Source of the DNA: JANLSE01 sp038214135
Lineage (GTDB): Bacteria; Chloroflexota; Chloroflexia; Chloroflexales; Roseiflexaceae
Length of the DNA stretch: 64,000 bases
Direction: 5' to 3'
Assembly: GCA_038214135.1 (NCBI GenBank)
Contig: JBBQSD010000003.1
Coordinates: 61,361-125,360, forward strand
Numbering within the stretch: position 1 is the first letter of the stretch; every line of letters starts with the position of its first letter. Below, piece by piece: positions 34,097-43,147 of the stretch. The notes below the pieces were generated by a model. That model made no database searches. It was not told the DNA's origin and saw only the letters and a program-made list of their open reading frames with translations. The position numbers and the translations under genes are program-made.

Positions 34097-34972
34097 TTAC
34101 GGGTTCGGTACGCGCCGATCCGCCGCAATCACCTGTTCCTCACGCGGCAGAAGGTATGCGCCAGAAGAACGTTTCGGGAAGATATGTTCGCCAACACAGG
34201 CAAACCGGCCAATGTCATCTAGGTACAGATGTTGGCCTATCCGAATGGCATGTTCATCAATTTCAATCACATTATAGGAGTTTTTGCCGCGCTCGCGGCC
34301 CTTCCCGCGCCGTGAGGTCGTCGTTCCACTCTGGCAGATGATCGTCCCACGTTGTAAATTCGGCAGGACATCCAGTGTCGTCCCGACATACGAGATATGG
34401 ACATGGCCACATAACAGCAGATCTACCTCACAGCGGTCGAACAGTTGTACCACGGCATCGGCATTCTGGATCTTACGGCGGCCTTCGGCTCCTGGTGGAT
34501 TGATCACATGATGATGCAGCACGGCCACCCGGCATGTGCCAGATGGCTGCTGTTTGAAGGTTCGCTCAAGGGTTGCCAGTTGTTCTTTATCGACCTTGCC
34601 GCCATCGATGGTTGCCCCATGGGCGCTGTTCCCACCAACGACAACCAACCCTGGCCAGGTGAACACCGGATTAATCTCGGCAGTCAGTTCACGTTTATAC
34701 ACCTCCAGCGGCTTGAACAGGCGTTGGAACGGGTTGAACAGCGGCACATCATGGTTTCCAGGGACATACAGGCGTGGTTCGGGCAGTTCCGTCAGAAAGG
34801 CCTTGATCGTCTTCCACTGCCGTTGAATATCGGCCCGTTGCACAAAATCACCAGAGATAATCACGAGATCTGGGCGAAGCGCCTGCGCCTCACGAACAAC
34901 CTGCGCTGCGAGGTGTGGATCGAATGGTGGCCCGGCATGGACATCCGAAAGATGCATGAGCGTATAGCGCAT
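34097..34972 (-). CDS. Calcineurin-like metallophosphoesterase
   Basis: About 291 residues from the ATG at 34972, with GGAGAG upstream; the longer reading is unlikely. Motifs in order: LMHLSDVHAG (metal-binding D-x-H), LVIISGDFVQRAD (G-D-x-x), YVPGNHDVPL (G-N-H-D), LHHHVINPPGAEG, and LLLCGHVHISYVG (G-H-x-H). A binuclear-metal phosphoesterase, probably cytoplasmic, acting on nucleotides or phosphodiesters of unknown identity. The last four codons and the stop come from a palindromic repeat. It is preceded closely by a 47-residue membrane protein gene. Confidence 0.88.
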   Translation of the reverse strand: MRYTLMHLSDVHAGPPFDPHLAAQVVREAQALRPDLVIISGDFVQRADIQRQWKTIKAFLTELPEPRLYVPGNHDVPLFNPFQRLFKPLEVYKRELTAEINPVFTWPGLVVVGGNSAHGATIDGGKVDKEQLATLERTFKQQPSGTCRVAVLHHHVINPPGAEGRRKIQNADAVVQLFDRCEVDLLLCGHVHISYVGTTLDVLPNLQRGTIICQSGTTTSRRGKGRERGKNSYNVIEIDEHAIRIGQHLYLDDIGRFACVGEHIFPKRSSGAYLLPREEQVIAADRRVPNP

Positions 34973-34976
34973 TGAG

Positions 34977-35120
34977 TTACTCTCCAGGTATTGCCGCAGG
35001 CGGTTTGGCTGTGCGAGCCTTATCGCGGGCAAGATTGACTACTGCTCGTACGATCAGCAATCCCTCAATGCCGAGCGCAATCACGAATAGATATTTGATG
35101 ATACTTGTAGCAAGTTCCAT
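34977..35120 (-). CDS. Small membrane protein upstream of the metallophosphoesterase
   Basis: 47 residues from the ATG at 35120, with AGGAGG five to six bases upstream. One hydrophobic segment (IIKYLFVIALGIEGLLIVRAVVNLA) is followed by a basic, Pro/Ala-rich tail. The stop lies 4 bases before the metallophosphoesterase start, so they probably form one transcript. No family is recognised. An earlier in-frame start is unsupported. Confidence 0.65.
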   Translation of the reverse strand: MELATSIIKYLFVIALGIEGLLIVRAVVNLARDKARTAKPPAAIPGE

Positions 35121-35196
35121 GGCATTCCTCCTGGCCTTCCTGCTGCGGAATTGTAGCACAAAACTATGTTACTACGGCTTGGCCAGCGACAGGTGC

Positions 35197-35202
35197 TATA
35201 AT
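35197..35202 (+). promoter_or_regulatory. Candidate -10 (TATAAT) for the Nudix gene
   Basis: TATAAT lies 36 bp before the start of the Nudix gene. The -35 is not convincing. Confidence 0.3.
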
Positions 35203-35237
35203 AGCGCCCCAGGAACCACTCGCTTGGAGCACAATCC

Positions 35238-35708
35238 ATGACTGTCAATTATAACCGCTGGCTGCGCAGCTATGTTGGCCATCAACGCCTGTTGCAGCTC
35301 ACCGCCAGCGCCTTTATTACCGATGATGGTGGGCGCGTGCTGCTTGGGCGTCGTGCTGATGTGATGTTATGGGCACCGCCATCGGGAATTGTCCAACTTG
35401 GCGAAACACCAGTCGAAACCGTCGTCCGCGAAGTTCTGGAAGAAACTGGCCTGAATGTCGTCGCTGAGCACCTGATCGGCCTCTACTCTGGTCCTGAGTT
35501 CGAATGGACCTACCCAAATGGCGATCAGGCCCAGATCATCAACGCATTCTTCAAATGCCGTGTGACTGGCGGCATGCCAACGCCAGATAATAACGAATTT
35601 GTCGCTCTTGGCTATTTTGCGCCGGATGCCTTTCCGCCACTCATGCCGCGCTATGTTCGCGTTCTCCGGGATGCGTTAAAAGGGCAGGAAGCAGCCTTCT
35701 TCGATTGA
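35238..35708 (+). CDS. Nudix hydrolase
   Basis: 156 residues. The Nudix box G-x5-E-x7-REUxEExGU is present: GIVQLGETPVETVVREVLEETGL. It is preceded by the LLGRRADVMLWAPPSG strand. It hydrolyses nucleoside diphosphates linked to another moiety; the substrate is not predictable. A GT4 gene starts 16 bp later on the same strand, so the two may be cotranscribed. Complete. Confidence 0.93.
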   Translation: MTVNYNRWLRSYVGHQRLLQLTASAFITDDGGRVLLGRRADVMLWAPPSGIVQLGETPVETVVREVLEETGLNVVAEHLIGLYSGPEFEWTYPNGDQAQIINAFFKCRVTGGMPTPDNNEFVALGYFAPDAFPPLMPRYVRVLRDALKGQEAAFFD

Positions 35709-35723
35709 TTGAATGATAGTACC

Positions 35724-37121
35724 ATGATGCGCCATCTCGCCTATGCCACGCCCGTCAACCCAGTTGCTTCTGGTATCTCTGATTATAGCGAAGAACTACT
35801 GCCCTACCTTGGCCGCTATGCCGATATTACGCTGTATATTGATGATCGACTGCGGCCAACCAACCCACTACTCGCCCGCCACCTGACGATTCGGCCAATC
35901 TCGAAACTGGCCCGCGATCATCGCCGCCGCCCGTATGATGCCATTCTATACCAGATCGGCAATAGTTTTGCCCATGCCCACATCTGGCAGGCACTCCAGC
36001 GCACCCCTGGCGTTGTTGTGCTGCACGAATATGTTCTGCACCATTTCATGCTGCAATACTATGCGAGTGTCCTTGGCGATATTGATCGCTACCGTGCCGA
36101 GGCGGGCATGCGCTATGGGCCAGATGGCGACCGAATCGCCAATTTGATGATGCATGGCCGTTTTACCGAAGCTGCCTTCGATCTGCCATTTTGTGAAGAT
36201 GTGCTGGCTCAGGCCGATGGCCTGATCGCCCACAGCCAGTATGTGATTGCGCGCGCTGCCGCTCTACGCCAGGATCTTCCAGCAGCTCTGGTTCCAATGG
36301 GTGTACCACTTCCTCAGGCAATCGATCCAGCGGCAGCGCGCGCACGGCTAGGGCTTCCGCAACAGGCCCCCATCCTGGCCTCGTTTGGCCACATCAACCC
36401 GTATAAGCGTATTGATGCGACCCTGCGCGCATTGCGCACACTCCAGGCCGATTACCCGGATCTGCGCTACATTCTGGTTGGCAGCGCCTCGCCAAGCTAT
36501 GATGTGCGTGCCGCAGTTCTGCGCGCCGGAATGCAGGAAATGGTCACAATCACCGGTTATGTTGAACGGAACACCTTCGAGGATTATGTCGCCGCTGCCG
36601 ATATTTGCATCAACCTGCGCCATCCAACCGCTGGCGAGACATCGGCCAGCCTGCTGCGATTACTGGGAGCTGGCCGACCGACGCTCATCACCGCCAGTGG
36701 TTCATTCACCGAAGTGCCACCTGGTGCCGCCGCACAGGTCGATCCAGATGCTAGCGAAGGCGATCTGATCCAGGGCTATGTTCGCCTATTGCTCCAACGC
36801 CCCGATCTCGCCAAGCAGCTTGGTGCAACAGCCCGCGCCTATGTCGCCAGGGAGCACACACTCGATGGCGCGGCACTTGGCTATATGCGCTTCCTCAGTG
36901 CGCGCTATGGCTGGAATGAACCACAACCGCTGCGCCCGCCATTGTGGGAAATCGAGCCATCAGCCATCAGCCATCAGCCATCAGCCATCAGCCATCAGAA
37001 ACAAACGCAGATCGATCCACTGATCACGCGTCTTGGTACAACTATCGCCGATCTTGGCGCGACCGAAGACGATACCCTCTTGTTGGAACGTGCTGCCCAT
37101 GCCGCCCGCGATCTGCTGTAG
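35724..37121 (+). CDS. Glycosyltransferase family 4 with an in-frame heptamer repeat
   Basis: About 465 residues from the ATG at 35724 (a TTG 15 bp earlier is possible). The N-terminus LAYATPVNPVASGISDYSEELLPYL is the GT4 type with a G-x-S/D loop. The C-terminal donor-binding region reads LASFGHINPYKRIDATLRALR and contains the ETSASLLRLLGAGRPTLI region in place of the usual E-x7-E. Near residues 411-425 the protein contains PSAISHQPSAISHQ, encoded by six 7-bp units. The stop codon itself (TAG at 37119-37121) lies inside a perfect palindrome. It probably acts in cell-surface polysaccharide synthesis. Confidence 0.82.
   Translation: MMRHLAYATPVNPVASGISDYSEELLPYLGRYADITLYIDDRLRPTNPLLARHLTIRPISKLARDHRRRPYDAILYQIGNSFAHAHIWQALQRTPGVVVLHEYVLHHFMLQYYASVLGDIDRYRAEAGMRYGPDGDRIANLMMHGRFTEAAFDLPFCEDVLAQADGLIAHSQYVIARAAALRQDLPAALVPMGVPLPQAIDPAAARARLGLPQQAPILASFGHINPYKRIDATLRALRTLQADYPDLRYILVGSASPSYDVRAAVLRAGMQEMVTITGYVERNTFEDYVAAADICINLRHPTAGETSASLLRLLGAGRPTLITASGSFTEVPPGAAAQVDPDASEGDLIQGYVRLLLQRPDLAKQLGATARAYVAREHTLDGAALGYMRFLSARYGWNEPQPLRPPLWEIEPSAISHQPSAISHQKQTQIDPLITRLGTTIADLGATEDDTLLLERAAHAARDLL
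36954..36995 (+). repeat. In-frame heptanucleotide repeat (CAGCCAT), six units
   Basis: Six 7-bp units (the first GAGCCAT) give 42 bp, a multiple of three, so the reading frame is kept and the peptide PSAISHQ is repeated. Located in the 3' part of the GT4 gene. Confidence 0.9.
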
Positions 37122-37145
37122 GGGCGGTTCGCGAACCGCCCCTAC
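37118..37145. repeat. GGCGGTTCGCGAACCGCC palindrome, copy 1
   Basis: A perfect 28-bp palindrome with core GGCGGTTCGCGAACCGCC, flanked by GTAGG and CCTAC. It contains the GT4 stop codon. Copies at about 40817-40843 and 40867-40893. Confidence 0.9.
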
Positions 37146-37170
37146 AGATCACACCTAACGCTCACTATGC

Positions 37171-37176
37171 TATAAT
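37171..37176 (+). promoter_or_regulatory. Candidate -10 (TATAAT) for fabF
   Basis: TATAAT lies 45 bp upstream of the fabF start; the -35 hexamer is weak. Confidence 0.3.
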
Positions 37177-37220
37177 TCCAGCTACACTATTTACTAAATC
37201 TTAATGACGAGGGATATTTC

Positions 37221-38465
37221 ATGGGACGCCGTGTCGTCATAACAGGCATGGGCGCGGTTAGCCCGCTCGGACTCGATGTTTCATCGCTCTGGGAGGGAAT
37301 CCGCGAGGCACGCAATGGCATTGGGCCAATCACGCTCTGCGATGCCAGTGCGCTCGATTCGCGTATCGCTGGCGAGGTGCATGGCTTCGACGCCAGCAAG
37401 ACGATGGATCGCAAGGATGTTCGGCGCTACGACCGTTTCATCCATTTTGCCATGGCCGCAGCAACCGAAGCCATTCGTTCGGCTGAATTAACAATCACAC
37501 CCGAAAATGCAGAAGAAATCGGCGTTGTGATTGGCAGTGGAATCGGCGGCCTTGCAACATTGGCCGATGGCATCATGACGTTGCGCGACCGTGGTCCAAG
37601 CCGGATTAGCCCATTCCTGGTTCCGGGCATGATCACCAACATGGCCTCTGGCATGGTTTCGATCTATCACGGCCTCAAAGGCCCAAGCTATGCCCCAACA
37701 TCGGCCTGTGCAACATCATCGCATGCGATCGGCGAAGCAGCCGAAACAATCCGGCGCGGATGGGCAAAGGCCATGGTTGCTGGCGGCAGCGAGGCTCCGA
37801 TCACGCCAATCGGTATTGCGGCATTCTGTAGTTCGCGGGCAATCTCAACAAATAATGCAGAACCAGAGACGGCCTCACGCCCATTCGATGCAACCCGCGA
37901 TGGGTTTGTCCTATCGGAGGGTGGTGCAATTCTGGTACTGGAAGAGCTTGAGTTCGCTCGCGCCCGTGGTGCCCACATTCTTGGCGAACTAGTTGGGTAC
38001 GGGCTATCCTCCGATGCGTATCATATAACGACACCCGCTCCTGGTGGTGAGGGCGCTCTGCGGGCCATGCGCATGGCACTGCGTAATGCAGATATTTCGC
38101 CAGATCAGGTTGATTATATCAATGCCCACGCAACCAGTACTGGCGCTGGCGATATTGCGGAAACACAGGCGATCAAGGCATTGCTTGGCGAACGAGCGGC
38201 CACAGTTCCGGTTAGTTCCAGCAAATCGCAGTTCGGCCATTTGCTTGGTGCAGCTGGTGCCATCGAGGCAATCGTCAGCGTTCTGGCGATACAGCATAAT
38301 CTGTTGCCACCAACGATTAACTATCGCACCCCTGATCCAGAGTGTGATCTGGATTATGTTCCGAATCAGGCCCGGCCCGGCGTTGTAAATGTGGCAATCA
38401 GCAATTCATTCGGGTTCGGCGGCCATAATGCAGCACTCGTCATCCGGCGTTATATCGAATCATAG
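37221..38465 (+). CDS. fabF: Beta-ketoacyl-ACP synthase II
   Basis: 414 residues. The catalytic triad falls at the canonical positions: Cys163 (PTSACATSSHAIGEA), His303 (NAHATSTGAGD) and His340 (KSQFGHLLGAAGAIEA). The gatekeeper region SNSFGFGGHNA is near the C-terminus. It elongates acyl-ACP with malonyl-ACP in fatty acid synthesis. It is upstream of rnc by 3 bp and of the reductase gene, giving a likely operon fabF-rnc. The neighbouring acyl-carrier protein gene is not in the window. Confidence 0.95.
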   Translation: MGRRVVITGMGAVSPLGLDVSSLWEGIREARNGIGPITLCDASALDSRIAGEVHGFDASKTMDRKDVRRYDRFIHFAMAAATEAIRSAELTITPENAEEIGVVIGSGIGGLATLADGIMTLRDRGPSRISPFLVPGMITNMASGMVSIYHGLKGPSYAPTSACATSSHAIGEAAETIRRGWAKAMVAGGSEAPITPIGIAAFCSSRAISTNNAEPETASRPFDATRDGFVLSEGGAILVLEELEFARARGAHILGELVGYGLSSDAYHITTPAPGGEGALRAMRMALRNADISPDQVDYINAHATSTGAGDIAETQAIKALLGERAATVPVSSSKSQFGHLLGAAGAIEAIVSVLAIQHNLLPPTINYRTPDPECDLDYVPNQARPGVVNVAISNSFGFGGHNAALVIRRYIES

Positions 38466-38468
38466 CCT

Positions 38469-39164
38469 ATGCCATCGCTGAACAAATTGATTGAGCGGCT
38501 TGGTATACCGGTTCATAATCAACGCCTGTTTCTGGCCGCCCTTACGCATAGTTCGTTTCTGAATGAGCACCCGCAAGAGGGCGATCTCATGAGCAACGAA
38601 CGGCTCGAATTTCTGGGCGATGCCGTGCTGAACTATGTTGCAGGGGCACTTGTGTTCGAGCGATTCCCCGATCGGGGCGAGGGCGATCTTTCTGAATTAC
38701 GTGCAACGCTCGTTCGCACATCAGCGCTGGCAGCATTCGCTCGCAACTTCGATCTTGGTGCCTATATTCGGCTTAACAAAGGCGAGGAAGCTGGTGGCGC
38801 ACGGAAACGTGAAGCATTGCTCGCGGATACCTTCGAAGCGCTGATCGCAGCTGTGTATCTGGATAGCGGTATGGAAACGGTGCGATTGCTGGCATTGCCG
38901 TTGTTCGAACAACGCCTTGAGAGCGTCAACCCAAATGCGTTGCGGCTGGATTATCGCAGTATGCTACAGGAGCGTATTCAGGCCGAGCGCGGAATCACGC
39001 CGCTCTATATCACCATTGCGGAACGCGGGCCAGATCACAAACGCGAATATACCATCGAAGTCCTGTGTGGCCAAGAACGGCTGGGGATTGGTGAAGGCCA
39101 TAGCAAACAGGCAGCTGCGCAGGCCGCCGCGCAGGCGGCGCTGATGTATTTGGATAAGGCCTAA
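38469..39164 (+). CDS. rnc: Ribonuclease III
   Basis: 231 residues. The signature NERLEFLGDAVLNYV holds the catalytic acids, with a second acidic region LLADTFEALIAAVYLDSG. The C-terminal double-stranded-RNA-binding domain (DYRSMLQERIQAERGITPLY to GHSKQAAAQAAAQAAL) is present. It processes rRNA and other double-stranded RNA. It lies 3 bp after fabF and 2 bp before the next gene, so it is translationally coupled. Complete. Confidence 0.95.
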   Translation: MPSLNKLIERLGIPVHNQRLFLAALTHSSFLNEHPQEGDLMSNERLEFLGDAVLNYVAGALVFERFPDRGEGDLSELRATLVRTSALAAFARNFDLGAYIRLNKGEEAGGARKREALLADTFEALIAAVYLDSGMETVRLLALPLFEQRLESVNPNALRLDYRSMLQERIQAERGITPLYITIAERGPDHKREYTIEVLCGQERLGIGEGHSKQAAAQAAAQAALMYLDKA

Positions 39165-39166
39165 CC

Positions 39167-40009
39167 ATGCCGCTGATGCTTATTACCGGTGGTTCTGGGT
39201 ACCTTGGCTCAGAATTAGTGCGCCGAGCAACCAGGCAGCACTGGCATGTGGTTGCAACCTATCATTCCCAGTGCCCCCCCGATAGTACCGCAGAATTCGT
39301 TCCACTCGATCTCCGCGATGGCGTTGCAGTCGAACACCTGATCACGACCCTACGCCCCGCAGTTATCATTCACACGGCCTATGTTCAATCTGGCCCCGAT
39401 CTGTGGCCGATTACGTCTGATGGAGCTGCAGCGGTTGCTCGGGCTGCGTATATTGTTGGAGCACGATTGCTGCATCTGTCGAGTGATGTTGTCTTCGACG
39501 GCGAGCGCATTGGTGCCTACACAGAAGACGATCCACCAGCACCAATCAGCGATTATGGCAGTGCAAAAGCACGTGCAGAACAACTCGTTGCCGCAGCTCA
39601 TCCTGGTGCGCTGATCATTCGGACATCGCTAATCTATGGTGGCGAGACGCCAAGCATGCACGAACAGCTTGTGTTCAATGCGCTTGATCGCCAGGCTGAT
39701 ATCGCCTTCTTCACCGATGAATATCGCTGCCCGATCCAGGTTGGCGATCTGGCCGAAGCCCTGCTCGAAGTTGCAACCACTGCTCAATCTGGTATGTTGC
39801 ATCTGGCTGGAGCCGAGATTCTCAGCCGTTATGCATTTGCACGCCATATCGCGGCAGCTTCTGGGCGCAACCCAGATCTGCTCAAGTTCGCCACAAGCCC
39901 GGGGCTTGCCGGGCGGCGGCCACGCAATTGCGCGCTCGATACGACGCGTGCTCGTTCACTGCTCACAACGCAACTTCGTGGTGTACGCGATGTGCTACAT
40001 CTGCTATGA
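39167..40009 (+). CDS. NAD(P)-dependent sugar reductase (RmlD-like SDR)
   Basis: 280 residues. N-terminal LITGGSGYLGSELVRRA is the G-x-x-G-x-x-G dinucleotide motif; the active-site lysine and tyrosine appear in DYGSAKARAEQ (Y-x-x-x-K). The overall pattern (VDHLITTLRPAVIIHTAY-like, LHLSSDVVFDGE) is that of RmlD/dTDP-4-dehydrorhamnose reductase. The substrate may be a nucleotide sugar for surface polymers. It is the last gene of the fabF-rnc run. A palindromic repeat follows. Confidence 0.8.
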   Translation: MPLMLITGGSGYLGSELVRRATRQHWHVVATYHSQCPPDSTAEFVPLDLRDGVAVEHLITTLRPAVIIHTAYVQSGPDLWPITSDGAAAVARAAYIVGARLLHLSSDVVFDGERIGAYTEDDPPAPISDYGSAKARAEQLVAAAHPGALIIRTSLIYGGETPSMHEQLVFNALDRQADIAFFTDEYRCPIQVGDLAEALLEVATTAQSGMLHLAGAEILSRYAFARHIAAASGRNPDLLKFATSPGLAGRRPRNCALDTTRARSLLTTQLRGVRDVLHLL

Positions 40010-40043
40010 TCAAGCAATCAAGTAATGCGATTACAATCCGCAA

Positions 40044-40063
40044 GGGCGTGATATATCGCGCCT
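40044..40063. repeat. Palindromic repeat, GCGATATATCGC family, copy 2
   Basis: GGGCGTGATATATCGCGCCT is a near-palindrome flanked by GCAA and GTAC, close to copy 1 at 18753 in sequence and placed between two plus-strand genes. Confidence 0.75.
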
Positions 40064-40160
40064 GTACAATATTTTCATTCTTCATCACATATCTATCTAT
40101 GCCTTGTGTCGAAAGAAGAGTGGTTGTTGCTCGACCGATCAATCGGTCACGGAAGGACAC

Positions 40161-40814
40161 ATGGAAATGCTGCCAGAGTCGATCGCACTCTTGATTGCCG
40201 ATCTGCAAAACCCCGATGAATTCGTGCGCGCCCAGGCAACCTTTGCCATTGGAATGCTTGGTGAGCCAGCTGTTGCCCCATTGATCGAACTGCTCGGCAA
40301 TAGCGATCACCTCTTGCGTGTGCGATCCGCATGGGCCTTAACGGTTATCGGCCAACCGGCGCTGCAACCCCTATTCAAGCTTGCCGATGGCAATGATCCG
40401 CGCCTACGGGTTGAGGCTATTCGAATTCTTGGTGCGATTGGTCAGGGCCGGGCCGTGAACCCCCTCACATATGCATTGACTGACCCAGATCCGCAGGTTG
40501 CTCAGCGTGCAGCCAATGCACTGGGCCGCGTTGGCGATCCGCGTTCGTTTCACGCCCTGCTAACCGCCCTGCGCCATCCATCTGCCGATGTGCGCTACGC
40601 AGTGTGTGGCGCACTTGGCGAATTGCATATCGCCGATGCAATTGGGCCGCTCAATGATCTCGCAAAAGAGGATCAGAGCATCACAACATGGGGGGCCTCG
40701 GTTGCAGAAGCAGCACTACGCGCTATTGCAACGATCAGTGCGGCACGGCCAACCAATGCAAACGAGGGTTTTGATCAGGTTGATGCACTGCTCAAACGAT
40801 ACCAGCAATTATAA
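40161..40814 (+). CDS. HEAT-repeat protein
   Basis: 217 residues from the ATG at 40161, with AAGGA upstream. About six HEAT/PBS-lyase-type helical repeats are visible, with the recurrent pattern PxVxxxAxxALGxxGDxxxxxxLxxxLxDxxxxVRxxA: EFVRAQATFAIGMLGE, HLLRVRSAWALTVIGQ, PRLRVEAIRILGAIGQG, PQVAQRAANALGRVGDP and ADVRYAVCGALGELH. It is a cytoplasmic scaffold-type protein. The partner is unknown. It may be transcribed on its own; a palindromic-repeat cluster follows. Confidence 0.85.
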   Translation: MEMLPESIALLIADLQNPDEFVRAQATFAIGMLGEPAVAPLIELLGNSDHLLRVRSAWALTVIGQPALQPLFKLADGNDPRLRVEAIRILGAIGQGRAVNPLTYALTDPDPQVAQRAANALGRVGDPRSFHALLTALRHPSADVRYAVCGALGELHIADAIGPLNDLAKEDQSITTWGASVAEAALRAIATISAARPTNANEGFDQVDALLKRYQQL

Positions 40815-40816
40815 TC

Positions 40817-40893
40817 GTGGGGGCGGTTCGCGAACCGCCCCACCACCGCCCTACATTACCCGTCATGATGGGCGGTTCGCGAACCGCCCCTAC
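40817..40893. repeat. GGCGGTTCGCGAACCGCC palindromes, copies 2 and 3
   Basis: Two copies of the palindrome, at about 40817-40843 and 40867-40893 (core 40871-40888), are separated by CACCGCCCTACATTACC. They lie after the HEAT gene, in the 432-bp region before the importer lipoprotein, which also carries a strong promoter and a long leader. Confidence 0.85.
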
Positions 40894-40946
40894 GCGATGG
40901 ATCGACACCACCTATCCATTGCAAAATGGATCATAACGCCCGTCCG

Positions 40947-40975
40947 TTGACGCGTTCTTGGGATTCTGGTATAAT
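40947..40975 (+). promoter_or_regulatory. Sigma-70 promoter of the peptide-importer operon
   Basis: TTGACG and TATAAT are separated by exactly 17 bp, the best consensus match in the window. It lies about 270 bp upstream of the binding-protein start, so the transcript has a long leader. A second weak candidate lies near 41128. I see no clear riboswitch in the leader. Confidence 0.75.
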
Positions 40976-41246
40976 CCGTCAACCCTTGTTTCTCCGCCAG
41001 TTGTATGCCTGAATATCAGTGCTCTACTGCTTACATGTGCATCCGCACTGCTGCGGTACCGGAACAGAAGATTAGCGTGGCCACCTAATCTGCTGAACAC
41101 CGGTATTTGCTACATACTCATTCAGGTATAAGCAGGTGTATGGCGCACGAACAAGGAAGTGCAGAGGTAATCCGCACATCCAACGCATGCGTAGCGAAGC
41201 GCAATCGGCAGATTCTCTCAATCGTACGCGAAAGGAATCAGACAGC

Positions 41247-43127
41247 ATGTTGAAATCGATCTCATGGCGGCGCAGTGCAGCAGTTGTCACACTGCTAGCC
41301 CTGATTGTTCCAGCTCTGGCTGCTTGTGGCGGTGGCACTCCGGCTGCAGCACCAACAACAGCTCCAGCAGCAGCACCAACCGCTGCTCCGGCGGCTGAGC
41401 CAACCGCTGCTCCAGCAGCAGCACCAACCGCTGCTCCGGCGGCTGAGCCAACCAAGGCCCCCGAGCCAACCGCTGTTCCTGCTCCAACCACTGCTCCGGC
41501 TGCTGCTGCGGGCGGTACACTGAAGATTCTCTATTGGCAGGCGATTACCATCCTGAACCCACATCTTTCCTCTGGCACCAAGGATTTTGACGGCGCAACC
41601 GTGATCCTAGAGCCACTGGCGCACTACAACTCGAAGGATGAGTTGGTTCCGTATCTGGCCGAGGAAATCCCAACTATCGAGAATGGTGGGGTTGCCAAGG
41701 ATGGCACTAGCGTCACCTGGAAGCTCAAAAAGGGCGTGAAGTGGTCGGATGGCACCGATTTCACCGCCGATGATGTCGTCTTCACATGGCAGTATGCTTC
41801 GGACGAGAAGACCGCTGCGACAACCAGTTCAGCATATACACCGATTAAGACGGTCGAAGCAATTGATCCGACCACGGTGAAGATTACATGGAAAGAGCCA
41901 ACGGCCAACCCATACCTTACCTATGTCAGCTTTAACGGCATGATCATCCAGAAGAAGCAGTTTGCTGCCTGCATCGGCGAGAAGGCCATTACCGATGCTG
42001 CCTGCCAGGCTGCCAATAATGCCCCAATCGGCACCAACGCCTATAAGCTGAAGGAATTCAAACCAGGCGATGTGGTCGTCTATGAGAAGAACCCAGCCTA
42101 TCGCGATGCAGCCAAGACCTTCTTCGATACCGTCGAGATCAAGGGTGGTGGCGATGCAACCTCCGCTGCCCGCGCCGTCTGTGAGACGGGTGAGGTCGAT
42201 TTCTCCTGGAACCTGCAGGTTCAGAAGGCTGTGCTTGAGCCAATTCTGAAGGCTGGCAAGTGTACCGCAATTGCCGGTGGTTCGTTCGGTATCGAGCGTG
42301 TGGAAATCAACTTCGCCAACCCAGATCCAGCCCTTGGCGACAAGCGCGCTGAGCCAGACCAGCCGCACCCCTTCCTGACAGACATCGCCGTTCGCAAGGC
42401 GATCAACATGGCAATCGACCGCAAGGCAATTGCCGAGCAGCTGTATGGCCCAACTGGCCAGCCGACATGCAACATTCTGACGGTTCCAGCCAACCTGAAC
42501 TCGCCAAACACCAAGTGTGACCGCGATGTTGAGGGTGCCAAGAAGCTACTTGATGATGCTGGTTATGTCCTCAAAGATGGCAAGCGCGTCACCAAGGATG
42601 GTGTGCCGCTGACGCTATACTTCTCGACATCAATCAACCCATTGCGCCAGGGCGAGCAGGCGATCATCAAGGCCAACTTGGCCGAGATCGGTATTGCCGT
42701 GAACCTGAAGGCTGTTGATGCAGGCGTGTTCTTCAGTGGCGATCCAGGCAACCCCGACACGCTGAATAAGATGTATGTTGACATCCAGATGTACACCAAC
42801 GGTCCATCTGGTACTGACCCACAGTCCTATTTTGAGGGCTGGATTTGCTCCAAGGCCAACTCCTCCAAGAACCAGTGGAACGCCGGCAATGCTGGCCGCT
42901 ACTGCAGCAAGGAGTATGACGCGCTGTACACTCAGTACACGAAGGAACTTGATCTAACCAAGCGCGATGCACTGGCGATTCAGTTGAATGACAAGCTCAT
43001 TAACGATGCTGTTGTCCTACCGCTGATCAACCGTGCTACCCCAAATGGCGCTATTGTCGGATTGAAGGGCCCAACCTTCAACACCTTTGACTCAGGCCTG
43101 TGGAATATTGAGACGTGGTCCAAGTAA
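41247..43127 (+). CDS. Peptide/nickel-type ABC transporter substrate-binding lipoprotein
   Basis: 626 residues from the ATG at 41247 with AAAGGA upstream; a longer reading has no signal. Signal peptide with lipobox LAAC (Cys27), followed by an Ala/Pro/Thr-rich linker (~residues 30-95) typical of Chloroflexota lipoproteins, then an SBP_bac_5 family domain (VTWKLKKGVKWSDGTDFTADDVVFTW, FKPGDVVVYEKNPAYRD, TDIAVRKAINMAIDRKAIAEQLYG). It binds oligopeptides or similar outside the membrane. Two permeases follow 115 bp later; no ATPase gene is in the operon. Confidence 0.92.
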   Translation: MLKSISWRRSAAVVTLLALIVPALAACGGGTPAAAPTTAPAAAPTAAPAAEPTAAPAAAPTAAPAAEPTKAPEPTAVPAPTTAPAAAAGGTLKILYWQAITILNPHLSSGTKDFDGATVILEPLAHYNSKDELVPYLAEEIPTIENGGVAKDGTSVTWKLKKGVKWSDGTDFTADDVVFTWQYASDEKTAATTSSAYTPIKTVEAIDPTTVKITWKEPTANPYLTYVSFNGMIIQKKQFAACIGEKAITDAACQAANNAPIGTNAYKLKEFKPGDVVVYEKNPAYRDAAKTFFDTVEIKGGGDATSAARAVCETGEVDFSWNLQVQKAVLEPILKAGKCTAIAGGSFGIERVEINFANPDPALGDKRAEPDQPHPFLTDIAVRKAINMAIDRKAIAEQLYGPTGQPTCNILTVPANLNSPNTKCDRDVEGAKKLLDDAGYVLKDGKRVTKDGVPLTLYFSTSINPLRQGEQAIIKANLAEIGIAVNLKAVDAGVFFSGDPGNPDTLNKMYVDIQMYTNGPSGTDPQSYFEGWICSKANSSKNQWNAGNAGRYCSKEYDALYTQYTKELDLTKRDALAIQLNDKLINDAVVLPLINRATPNGAIVGLKGPTFNTFDSGLWNIETWSK

Positions 43128-43147
43128 ATCCATTAGCCTGACAACTG

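Noticed and set aside
41072..41564. Ala/Gly-rich and Gln/Leu-rich frames opposite and beside the lipoprotein linker
   Set aside because: They are shadows of the repeated Ala/Pro codons in the real lipoprotein.
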